Positions 39,410 through 51,699 of a stretch of 64,000 nt of DNA are shown one piece after another. The translations under genes were made by a program, and so were the position numbers. This DNA is from Malurus cyaneus samueli (lineage: Eukaryota; Chordata; Aves; Passeriformes; Maluridae), in the NCBI GenBank assembly GCA_009741485.1, contig CM019236.1:32748763-32812762 (forward strand), read 5' to 3'. Within the stretch, counting starts at the first letter, position 1. Every line of letters begins with the position of its first letter. The notes beneath the pieces were generated by a model. It did no database searches and was not told the DNA's origin. It saw only the letters and a list, made by a program, of their open reading frames with translations.

Positions 39410-40090
39410 AGATAAGATACACAACAACTCAGAGCTGGAGAGAATGACCCATTCACAAAGGTATCACACTTAGCACGTCGGGTGGGGACCGTCCCTCAGG
39501 GCTATCAGCTGCCAGGCCAGTACAGACCCTCACATCAAAGATGATGAGGGGGACAAGAGAGGCTTTGGGTGCGCCTCGGTCAGAGGGCAGAGAAACGCCG
39601 TGCTCTGCTGTGCAAAGGAGCTCAGCTATGGGGCCTCGCATCCCAGGACAAGCTGATCCAAGCTGATGTGGACAGTCGAGGGGCTGTCATGGCCCTCAAA
39701 GACCACCCAAAGGGTCCCCACACCCTACAGCAGAGATGAATGCACAAATCAACAATGTTGCAAAGGACAGTGTCAACGAGCCCCGGAAGGGTGACAGTGG
39801 CGTTCCCAGCTGGCCCAAAGCGTGTATTAATGCACTGGATTCTGTACTGTGGCGTGGCGGTGTGATGCATGGCGGCAGAGGCGGGACTCAGCACCCAGAA
39901 ACCGATGGAGGGAGCAACGAGGTCGTTGGGACCCCCGGAAGGGTGATATGTTTCCATCTACGCCCTGTCACCTTCTCTCTGTCCCCTGATTCGCTCCCCC
40001 CCCCCCCTCACTTTCTATTTCTTTCTTTCTTCTCTCTTTCTTTCTCTTTGCCTCTTTTACTATCAAATATTTTTTTTTTAATGGCATTTC
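39410..40090. other. Unidentified GC-richer block with pyrimidine tract, possibly an old retroelement
   Basis: Within an AT-rich, CpG-poor intron, this segment of about 680 bases is clearly GC-richer and has many CpGs (39470-39960). The 14-mer CCCCGGAAGGGTGA occurs at 39781..39794 and again at 39933..39946, 152 bases apart. The GC-rich part is followed by a C run (39998-40007) and a CT-rich tract (40008-40060) ending in a short T run. On the minus strand that tract is a long purine run, as seen next to LTRs. No CR1 terminal motif, no reverse transcriptase motif and no recognisable protein were found. An old LTR or an exapted CpG-containing element are both possible. Confidence 0.5.
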
Positions 40091-43000
40091 ATCTCGTTTG
40101 GTTTATCTCGTTTTGGGAATATTTTGAACCTTTTTTCATTCGGTCTGCTTTTTTCATAGACATTTAGTTGGCTCTGCTTTTCCATGCTTAAATCTGATCA
40201 TAACATCGTATCACTACCAAAGAGATCAGACAGTCCTCCAATCACAGGTAACTTTGACTACCCTTCTTAAAATTTAACAAACACACCAAACTAGAAAGAG
40301 GTTATGAGTGTGGATCAGTTCTTTTATGGAACCATGTTACACATACTCCAAATACCCAGCTCCTCACCATCATTCATCTGCATCAACACCGCATTTATGT
40401 CCAGCCCTGCCAGGGGCACACCTGCCCAGACCACTGTGCACAAGGTTCCTTTAGGGCACTGGGAAGGCTGCCCTTGGGAAAACTGATAGTCAGGGCCAGA
40501 GGGGTCTTTGCCCACATCACAGAAATGCAAGCAAGTAAGGAAAAGCTGTGATCGTGTAGAAGACCCATTTCAATCTTTGCATCAGGGCACATAGCTATCC
40601 CCAGAAGGGCTTCCTTTGCCCAAAGAACACCTAGATTCAGATCTCACTACTTCAGCTCCTACTGGTCTCAGAGGGACAGAATATGGATGAGAAGAAGCCT
40701 GTGCAGTGAACTAACAAACAAAACATGAACAGTGGAATCACACAAAAGGGTCTTGGTCAGGTTTCAAATTTCTGTTGTCACAGATTGTCACTTCCTACCT
40801 ACCAAGATTAGAACCATGATCCAAGTAATAAGATGCAAAGGGCAATTTTGAATTACAGGTAGTTTCGGCAATGTATACACACAAAGTGTAAAGAGTCAAG
40901 ATGAGTGATAAAGATAAGTGCACTTAGTAATTGTGTATATGTTCAGGGCTGCTTACTAGTTAATAATTGACCACCCCATATGGTCAAACAGCTGTTAAAA
41001 ATTTATCACTCTTACATCACAGGTAAATAAATTCAAGCAACAAAAAACATGAGGTACGATATTCCTACAACGCACAACTGCTTTGGGGCTGCACCAAATT
41101 CACAGGTTAAAAGCAAATGGATCTAAACTACAGCACTCTTTCTTGAACAGGTTCCAAGAAGAGTTCCACAGTGCACAATTACTGTAAGACTCCTTACTCA
41201 ACATTTCCCCTGGAGAAACTATGGTAAAGTACTATGGTGCTGGTCTCAGATGTTCATTTTAATATGTCAGTCCTCCACCCTGTAGCATTTCTGTCACTTC
41301 TGCAACATTAAGGACACAAAGCAGAAGCTGGGTAGGTTCAAATAATTATCAAAAGTATAAAAATACTTATAAAAATGAACTCAGCAGCCAGTAACAAGCA
41401 AGACATGTTCCGTTTGGGCTTTAGTAAAATGGACTTCAGATGCCAAAGAAATACACCTAAATCTAGATACTGGAGCCCCCTAAGACAGAGCACCCTATTA
41501 CTCTTGTTTCCATTTTAAACAACATTTTTAATTATTTATATAGTAAGAAAATTGTGTTAATATACATTACTGAAACACAGAGACAGCAATCTTCTTTCTT
41601 GGTGCAGCATTGTACATTTGTCTTATAACTCTATCAGCCTTCCCACAACAAGCAGAATATCTTTTAAAATTAGGAGTGAGACAAGTGCATGCCACAGGCT
41701 CCCCTTTAAACACAAGCCTATGAAGAAAAGGCAGAATACTAACCAGCAAAGCAATAATTTAATGACTTACTGGGCTGCTACTGAAAAGAGGAAGTGAATT
41801 GATCAGTTCAGCTGCTAAGAGAATGCAATAATCTCAAGCTGGGAATCAGTAATTCTGAAGAGCAGTTTCAAATGGGTTTCTTCTTTTATCCTGAAGCTTC
41901 ATGTGCTCACTTTTGTTAATATCAGCACAACAGGAAGGCCGGTGCACACATAACTAAGACAATAATAACAACCTGGTCTGCTGAGGTAAGCAGGCAGAAA
42001 TGAAGGAAACACTGCCCTCATTGCAGGATGTATGGGGCTATAATGACTCAAAGCATTCATTTGCTGCTCAAGTCTCCAGTTTTGCTACTCTCCAATAGAG
42101 AGATCCTAGATGGGGTCTGTCTGTTTGCAGTAGCACTTCAGACTCGAACACAAGTTATGAAAAATACAACAAAAGTCACACCTAGAGAGACAGCAACATA
42201 CAACAAAACCTGGTACATTCCCTAAAAGAGAAGCAACCTTGTAAACACCAAACAAAGGCCAGGAACAGCCATTCAAAACACCCAGCCTTGCTAGGCACTC
42301 GTATGTTTCTTGGCTATTTTGCATGAGAACACCACAGTACACTGAATCTACTCTTTCATATGCAGACAATTAAAATACTTCTCCACAGACAGGTCAAAAT
42401 TAGTTGCCCGTGTTCTACATAATTCCAGACAGAAAGCTTGGGACTGAGCAAAGATGACAGTTTACAAGTCTTAATTAAAGCTTTGCAGGCTAACAAGTAG
42501 GACACTCCTCCTACTGCTGGAATTTCTTTTTTTTTTTATTTATAAACTTTGATAAGAACATCCTTAGAAATACATTTCAGAGGAAAGCAGTACTGCTGTG
42601 AATGCCTTAACCTAAAATATTTAATAACTACTCAATTCTTAACTGACCTGAAATTATATATTTTTTAAAAATTATGTTCAACAGTGAACATCTTAGCAGG
42701 TATTCCTATGTAAATGAGACAAAAGCAATTTGCCATCCACATTGTCAATTAAGACCTTTGGATTGGATGGATTGTTTTACTGAAAAGGTCTCAAACTCTT
42801 CCTTCTTATAATCACTAAAACTTTTCTTTGTTTTGTCTAGTTTTATCAGAATTTTAAAACGTCTCTTAAAATTATAAAATTGCACAAAATTGTGTTTCAA
42901 TTTCAGGTACTTTTAATATCTCATGCTTGGATTCCATAATTTGCACACCATTTAATAATATTCTGCATGTGTTTTTCTGTCTAGAAAACAGATGCCTCTT

Positions 43001-45504
43001 TAACAATGACACCTCTGCTTTCTGCATACAGTAAGAATCACCACACTGGCAGGCCTGAAGATTAAAGCAGTCCCAGAAGTATTGTATCTCTGTGTGCAAT
43101 CAGCACCACAAATTTCAGAAGTCTGACACCCACAGAAAAAGTGATTATGAAAGACTATGACCCTTAATCAGCCACATTCTCAGTAGTTTCAAACTATTTC
43201 TGGTTTGACCAGCAAAGGCTCTAAGCAAAGTAAGTTTCCAATTTAGATTTCTATTACCCCTGAGAAATAAATGATAATGTTCTTTACATTCCAGCACTTA
43301 AGAGTCCTGCTACAGCAATCTGTGAATAGCTGGCAAAAAAAGTTTACAGTGTAAACAAAAACTGATAACATTAAACATACAAGTATCACTATTTAACAAG
43401 ATGACTTGTTACATCACCATGTTTGTACTAAAAACAAAACCAGAAACTGTGGACTCCCATGAGAAGGTTTACTGTTTTCTAGCCAGAAAGCTCTGCACAA
43501 TACTTCCTTTGTTTTCATGTTGAACAAAGTGACTAAACTTGGTGGACATCTCTCTTCCCTCCCAGGAGCTTCCATTACCACTCAGAAAATGACAAGTTTC
43601 CTTTCTTCAAAGCTGAGTGGAGTGTAAAGGGCTAACGCACCAGTCCTTCAAGGGCTTCTGTGTGTGCCTGCATTTCAAGCACTGTCACATACCTTATACA
43701 GTTATCCATACTGATTTCTACATTACTCAAAATCAAGCAAAGGCACAAGTTCTGGCAGACACTGGGTACTCAATTTTGTTGTAAGGATGTGCTCCCTCAT
43801 GCACAGTAAGTGATACGAGCCTTTTTCTTTGAAAGGCTACTTGTTTATCCACAGAAACATCACTGAATCTCTCTGCAGCCTGGTGACCTGCAACCTGAAG
43901 CCAGGTTGGCTCAGTAAGAGGCAATCTCCACACCAGACCATCCCCTCTGCTCTGTGAAGAACCTTTCCCATAAAACATACCACAAAGAAATACAGAGCAG
44001 GTGAAATACAATCAGCACATGCAGGTCTGGATCTGCTGGTTATGTATTGCACCATGAAGAGAGTAAAGGTATAGTGTTCTTTACTTTGACCCATACCCCA
44101 AAAGACTGCACTGCATGGCATCCTCTCTAACAGCCTAGGAGATAAATTTTCAGCCTCAGATAAATCTATTTTAATAGGGTCAGCAAACATACTGAAGAAA
44201 AAGTCTGAATAGAGCTACATATTTTCTCAGAATTATGCATACAGAAATATTTTTATATTCAGACAAACCAGTACACAAGTCCTCTTGAATCTGTAAGATC
44301 CTAGAGCAAGAGAAACAGACACTAAAGACAAAGGACCATGACACAGCTGACACATCCCTTGACAGAGTTCTGAACACCAAACTTGAACTGAAGCAACCTT
44401 AAGTAATAAATTGACCCAAAAAACTTAGCTCAGACAGCACTACAGAAAATAAAGTTCAGTGTTCTTATCCAAGAGGGTTTTGATGCCATGTAGTGCTCCT
44501 TGCCACACTAAACCTGACCATGGCCTTGATGGAAAAAGCCTTGGCACATTAAGACCAAGATATAAAAGGGAAGAGCATCTGCAGACACTAGAAAGTTATC
44601 TTAGCAGCAACCAGCGAATCCCAGAATCTTACTCTTTAGCTCAGTTATCCTTTGAAGATTTTCAATATAGCTCTAATGGGAGAACCACAAATTTCTCAGC
44701 TCCTTTTCAATAATACTTTAATAAACACCTTTAATAAACTTTGCTGCTTGGGGTAGAGAAGGTATATAACCATGACGACTATTCTCCTGACGCAAAATAA
44801 ATATTTTCATTAATCTTCTAATTTGAGACAGGCAAAAGCAGCTGCAATGGATTTTTAAACTACACTAATAAAAACCTGGCTTCTTCCAATTTTTCTGGTT
44901 CATGAGTATTTAGAATGTTTTACCAGCAACTGAGTTTGCTTGGGGAAAAAAAAGCAAACAAAAAAACACATTTCCCAGATTTTGTAAGCCAGCAGATTGC
45001 AAACTGCTCTCCAAATCACTAAGAAACCAGCAGAAAGGCTCACTAAACTAACAAAAGGACCATTGATATACAGTCTGTGACCTTATGATTGACATTAGTA
45101 ATGTGCAAACCACAGTTTGAGCTGTGCTATTTCATTCAGTTAGGCCTCTTCATGAACTGATAAAAAAAAATCAATTTTAGATCTGGGGAAGAAACAACAG
45201 TTTGTAATTACTACAAGAGCAAACTGCAGATCTCATGGTCCAGTGGCTTACAGCAGGAGACTTCATAAGAGTTTACACAACTAAATGGCATTGCCATTCC
45301 AGCACTAGGGAACTTTTCTAGACATGCCAGTCAGCAAGAGCTGCAGACACAGAGCAGAGGCCAGCATGGGTTACCAACCCCAGAACAGACCTGGAACTTC
45401 CATCAGGTTGCCACAGCTGGTTTCTCCCGGCTTCCCCATCTGCTGCTATTGGGAATAGCTACACTGAGACCTGGACAATGAGAGGCACACCCCTGCTACA
45501 ATTA

Positions 45505-46820
45505 ATCACAGAATCACAGAACGGTTTGGATTGAAAGGGTTAAAGATCATCTAGTTCCAACCCCACTAGCCACAGACAGGGATACCTTCCACCAAACCAG
45601 GGTGCTCAATGCCCCATCCAACATTTTCAGGGACAGAGCATCCACTATTTCTCTAAACAATCTGTTCCAGTGTCTCACCACTCTTACAGTATATATTTGT
45701 AATACCTAATCTAAATCTACACTCGTTCAGTTCAAAGCCATTCCCCTTGTCCTATATTCACCACATGACCCTTACCAGCTCTCTTGCAGGCCCCCCTTAG
45801 GTATCGGAAGGCTGCTCTAAGGTCTCTCCAGAACCTTCTCTTTTTCAGGCTGAACATCTCCGGCTTGTTCAGCTCATCTTCATCAGAGAGTTGTTCCAGC
45901 CCCCACACCATCTTCATGGCCCTCCTCTGGACTGTCTCCAACAGGTCCCTGTCCCTCCTGTGCTGGGACTCCAGAGCTGGGTTCAGTGTTCCAGGTGGGA
46001 TCTCAGCAGAGCACAGCAGAGAGGGGCACAATCCCTCACTCCCTTGCTTCCCACGCTGCTTTGGATGCAGCCCGGGATGTGGTTGGATCTCTGGGCTGCA
46101 AGTGCATGTCACGTCCAGCTTCTCACCCACCAGCACTCCCAAGCCCTTCTCCTCAGGGGTGCTCTTGATCCATCCTCCTCCCAACCTCTATTTGTGCTCA
46201 AAATTGCCACAATCCCCATGCAGAACTTGGCCTCATTGACCTATATGAGATTCTATATGAGTGAGACCTTGTCACAGTCTCACTGTCCCCCCAGCATGTT
46301 GACCACACCACACCACACAGCCTGGTGTAGTCAGCATGCTTCCTAAGGGTGCACTTCACCCCACTATCCCTATCACCAACAAGGCTGTCACACAATACCA
46401 ATACCAACACCAACCCCTGAGGACACCACTTGCGACTGCTCTCCACTTGGACATTGAGCCATCAACCACAACTCTTTCAGTGCAACCATCCAGCCAATTC
46501 CATATCCAACAACAGGTCCACCTATCAAAAATCCATGTCTATCCAGTTTAGGGACAAGGAACAGTGGCAAATGTTTTGTGTAAGCCTATGTAGGTGGTGT
46601 TCGTTGCTCTTAACCACCAAAACTATAACCTTGCTATAGAAGGCCATCAGATTTTTCAGGCACAGCTTGGCACTACAGTGAAGCCATCTTGGCTGGCACC
46701 AAATACATCCTTATTTTCCATGTCCCTGAGCATAGTTTCCAGGAGGATCTCTGCCCTGATTTTTCTGGGCACAGAGGTGAGACTGACTGGCCTGTAACTC
46801 CCCTATAGTAAAACTATCAT
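45505..46820 (-). mobile_element. CR1 LINE, 5'-truncated, about 1.3 kb
   Basis: Starts ATCACAGAATCACAGAACGG (CR1 3' end, antisense), so it is on the minus strand. On the minus strand 45732..46184 translates to a C-terminal CR1 reverse transcriptase segment, with 'EKGLGVLVGEKLDVTC' and 'LLETVQRRAMKMVWGLEQLS'. Further upstream the position of the catalytic box reads 'TLRKHADYTRL', so one active-site Asp is replaced by Tyr and the copy is inactive. The high-coordinate end still shows 'ACTGGCCTGTAACTCCCC' near 46785, characteristic of CR1 ORF2. Frameshifts separate the pieces. Confidence 0.9.
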
Positions 46821-49121
46821 CTAGCTGCATGGATGTATCCTCTGGCACTTAGCTGATTCACACTGGTACTCAGGCCAAGAACTTCTTGTGAAAACAAACT
46901 CACCAGGAGAAAAAAAAAACAAATTACTTTCCCAGATAGTGAAGGATGGGAATCTCTGTGTACAGCCCGAGGAGAACCTAGCCAGTTCACTCCCTTGGCA
47001 GGCACTGGTCTGACCATGGGCTCTGCTACAGAGTAGTAGCAACAACGAGAAGCAAAAGCCCTGAAGGACAGAAAATGAGATTCAAGCTGGGGATGAGGGG
47101 AAGGCAGTGTATTTCTCTATCTTGACTAGTTTACAAGAACATCGACAGTCAATCTGACATACTCAATCATCTCAAGAACAAGGGAAGCTATCAGGTCTCA
47201 CTCTATGAACTCTTCTCTTGTGCCTGTCCACTGCCATGTACACCTCCCACAGCACAGCCCCACAAATTCGGGCTGAACCTGCAAATTGCGCCAGTTAAAG
47301 GGCCAGTTAAAAGACAGCTGCCCTTCGCACTTTCTTTTGTTCTTGCAACTGTTATCCTTAATTCAGATCAGTTCACTGATCCGATGTTATCACAAAGCCT
47401 TACCAACAGTTGTGCAAACATGGCCAGGAAAGTGGCGGTCTGCCGTAATAATTGTAGCACTTTTAGTCAGCTCTGGTGCTCCAAGCAGCATCTCATTAAA
47501 CTGCATTGCTCAACAAGCTACAATCTTAAATGGCAGCAGTTTCCTTCAGTTCAAACGGTACCGTTGCATTTCTGGAGTTGTTAACACGACTCAATAACTG
47601 TCAGCTGCTGCAGATTACACCTATATTTCTACTACTGAATGGTATTGATTTTAAGTATTTCAGTAAAGGATCTTTGTATTTGTGTTCATGCTTAATATAA
47701 CTGTGATAATAAACAAAAAGCTCCATCAAAGGACATCAAGACAGACTTTCCAACTTATATCTTCCCTGCACAAAGACACAAGGAACTGAGTGGAACCTGA
47801 TGCCAGAAGTCTGACACTTTTTTTCATAGGGTGAGTTTTATGATTCACAGTGATCCTTTAGGAAACAATAAAAATCATCTTACCAACACTGGGTCTTGAT
47901 CTGCAGTTGCACACTTCTTATTCACTAAATTCACTGAATGAATCTTTCAGCCTCTGTGCCTCAGCTCCAGGGTGGGCAATGTGTGTGCTCCCTGGTCTCA
48001 AAGAGACATTTTAAAAGGTACATCACCATCTACAGAATTTCAAATACTGCAGTAACAAGGATCATAAAAACTGAAGGGTACCAAATACAGGGGGCTGAGC
48101 AGGAAGCATGCAGCCACAAAATACATGAATCTAAAAGAACTAGCAACAAAAAAATAACATAGTTAATAAAATGGCCATCACCCAGCACCTGCTTTACTCA
48201 ACAGAAGTACCCTATGACTATGCAAATGCAGAGCACCACAAAAATTTTTCAAGTAACTTAGTTTTTGATTAGGAGGCAGATCATAGCCATGACATACTGA
48301 AGAAACTACTGCAAGCTTATTCTTACCCTTAGTTTCTAAAAATCTCAAATTTTAAAATATAAAACACACACACATCTATGCAGTAGTGAAAATATACAAG
48401 GTAATTGCAACACCTACATCTTCCCCTATTTCACTGATTACAAACGAAACAGACCAGTTTTACTGCAAGGAGGAAACAACAATAAAATGGTAAATTGTAC
48501 CTTGCAACAGGTTGATATGGTTTTCTAGTCGCAACTGGAGAATGAAGCAGGAACATAAAAAAAATGGGATTTCCAGTTCAGTGAAGGAGGACTGCAAGTT
48601 TCTTTCTCACAAAGGAGGAAAAAGGCTCTTTCGGGACTGTACAAATGTGAAGAATAAGACAAGACACATGACCACATAATCATAGCTGGAATCTGAAATG
48701 ACAAATCAGACACTTGGTCTATTCAGAGAAAATAAAATTTAGAATATCAGTTGTAGGAGCCCCTACCAAGCAATGACAGTACAAAGAGATTCAAATACAA
48801 ATTACACTTAGAAGAGGAATGGTCCAAGCTGTACCTAACCCTGAATGGCAGGAGGTTGAGCAGAGAAGACATGAAGACCATGTTCCCAATCCCTCCTTAG
48901 TACTGCCAGCAAAGACTTAATTTTAAAAAGCATTCCATTGCAGTTAACGTGTGTAGAGCTTGTTATTAAGCACTATGGGGTTTTAATCAATAAAACATAT
49001 ACACAACTGTTCATCAATATGCTCCTAAATGCACATTTTATTTTGCCTGATCACTGATATTTGCTTTTTAGCTTCTACAATATATAAATTTCGAGCATGG
49101 CGTAATATAATTACCAGCAGT

Positions 49122-50150
49122 AGAATCATAGGATCATTTAGGTTAGAAAGACACTTAAGGTCACCGAGTCCAGCTGTTAACCTGACTGAGCCAGGTCCAC
49201 CTCTGAACCACTGTCTACACATCTTCTAAATGCGTCCAAGCACAATGATTCTGTCACTCCGTTAGGCACTCTTCTCCACTGTCTGACCACCCTTCCAGGG
49301 AAGAAATTTTTCCCATACCTTATCTAAACCTCCCTCAGGGCAGCTTGTGGCCATTTCCTCTTGCATTATTGCTTGTTACCTGCCCAGTGCAGCATAACGC
49401 CATTTCCTCTTGCCTTTTTGCTTGTTACCTGGGAGAACAGAACCACCTCCACTTGGCTACATGCTCCTTTTGGCCTTCTTTTCACCCCCCTAAGCCTCCT
49501 GTTCTCCAGGCTAAACAACCCCCATTCCCACAGCTGCTCCTCACAGGATTTGTGCTCCTGACCCATCACCATCTCTGTTCCCCTTCTCTGGACACACTCC
49601 AGCACCTCAATGTCTGTCCTGCAGTGAGGGGACCAGAACTGGATGCAGGATTTGAAGTGTGGCCTCACCACCAGTGAGTACAGAGGACAATCAATGTTCT
49701 GGTCCTGCTGGCCACGCTATTGCTGGTACAGGCCAGGATGCCATTGGCCTTCTTGGCCACAGCTGCTCATGTTCAGCTGCTGTTGACCAGCAACCCCAGG
49801 CTCTTTTCTGTTAGACCCCTATCCACGCGCTCTGCCTCTAGCACTTCATAGAGCTGTTGTGACCCAAGGACAGGCACTTGGCATGTTGAACCCCATACCA
49901 CTGGCCTTGCCCATCGATCCAGCCTGTCCAGATCCCTTTGCAGAGCCTTCCTACCCTCCAGCAGATCAACATTCCCATTCGACTTGGTGTCATCTGCAAA
50001 CTTACGGAGGGTATACTCAATCCACTCATCCAGATCATCAATAAAAACCTTGAAAAGAACTGGCACCATTAGTGAGCCCTGGGGAACATCACTTGTAACC
50101 AGCCTCCACTGGATATAACTCCATTCACCACCACATTTTCAATCTCTCTC
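49122..50150 (-). mobile_element. CR1 LINE, 5'-truncated, about 1.0 kb
   Basis: Starts AGAATCATAGGATCATTTAGG (CR1 3' end, antisense). On the minus strand 49773..50069 translates to reverse transcriptase containing 'VFIDDLDEWIEYTLRKFADD', so the F-A-D-D catalytic box is still readable. A second piece at 49366..49671 holds the C-terminal part ('VQRRGTEMVMGQEH', 'LGLFSLENRRLRGV'-like sequence). The two pieces are in different frames, and the copy lacks the 5' half of ORF2. The 5' breakpoint is approximate. Confidence 0.9.
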
Positions 50151-51699
50151 TAAGACAAATCTTTGGGCATACTCTCAGCAATTGCTAGCACAGCACTGTT
50201 TTGTGCAGAGTGCTGAAAAGTGCATGGAAGCTTTGCCAGCTCTTATCTACCCTTAAAAGCAAATGTGAGCTGGGGGAACAGAGGAGGCCTTACAGTCAGC
50301 TGCCCGAGGAAAAGTTGTTGCCAGTATCTACTCCACAGTAGCCAAGAATGCCAACACACCTAATGTGCCCTGGTTACACAGAATACAAACACACAAATTA
50401 GGTACAGTACGTTCAGGACTGCAAGAATCACTAAGCACATTTTCAGCAGTACATGGAGCACAATAAAAGAGAGTGCAACACAGAGAAAGTAGATTTTATA
50501 GTTTCTAGCCCTATTCTGCTGGCATCAGAAGTGAAAAAATAAATTCTCCAGCTCCCTGCAGACTAGATAACAAAGAGACAAATCAACACTATTCTGCAAA
50601 CACACCCAATTACAGTAAAACATGTGACCAAATGCTTATTTTTAGGCACATGTTTCAATTGTCCCAATATCAAGAACACCCTAATAAATAACTAAAGAGA
50701 GCCCTTAACTAGTACTCAATGAACTTAGATAAAGAAACATCCTGCTGCTTTGAATGGTTTAAGGATCAATTCCTAGACTTAGAACATGATTTTCAACTCT
50801 CTGTTTTATCTAATTGTGGGAAATGAAGAATGCAAGGAAGATACGTAACACAGTAAAATAGAAATAGTAAGAGAACATTTTTACAATCCTGTTGTATTTT
50901 CTCCCAACAAATTAATTATTAGACACTGATCTTTAAGAACAGAAGAGATTTGAGCAATTGTGTTCAATTTTGGTTTTTCTTAATCAGTTTTGAAATAGCT
51001 ATAAGGGAAAAAACCTAAATAACAGATAGGAGAAAGTATTTGGACGGAGAATGAGATGTAACAAATTAAGTATTATTTATATTCTGGAAGAGTCAGAGTA
51101 ACAACAACATTAGGCATTCATCTGAATATGTATTCTCTGCTTTGAAGATGGAAGAATTTTGAGACACAATTTAATGAACTTCATTATAAAGCATCTCACC
51201 ATAACAAACGATGAGATAAACATCCTATAAATTTACATTGCTACATAAAAAAGCCCAGTGGGTGCTACAACATATATTCACAACTTTCAATACTCCTTAT
51301 GCTAGGTTCATTTTAAGAAGTATTTCTGTGGTTTTAATTTTGATTTAAGTCCTCCTCACCTTACATTACCCAAATATCAGTGTCAAAACATCTACACAAA
51401 TAACTAAGTCTAATAAAACAGAAGGAACACAAACGTGTTTCTTCATGTTAAGCAATATCCTTTTAGAAACAACATGAAACAAGCATATTTACATTTCCTT
51501 AGGGAGAGATAAAACATCAGCACCAAGTTTTCCTAAAGCAACAGCAAGCACCATAGCTTAGCTTTTAAGAGGCAGCATTAAAGAGAAAAGGTGGGGTAGC
51601 AGAGGATAACCCAAAAACTTCTTATCACTCAAGCAGGGTATTAGAAAAATTGCTACTTTACAGAAGTCACTTTATGGTGCTAACAGGTAGGTTCACTAT

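Noticed and set aside
45784..46551. Several plus-strand frames of 60-151 codons
   Set aside because: They are antisense readings of the CR1 reverse transcriptase region.
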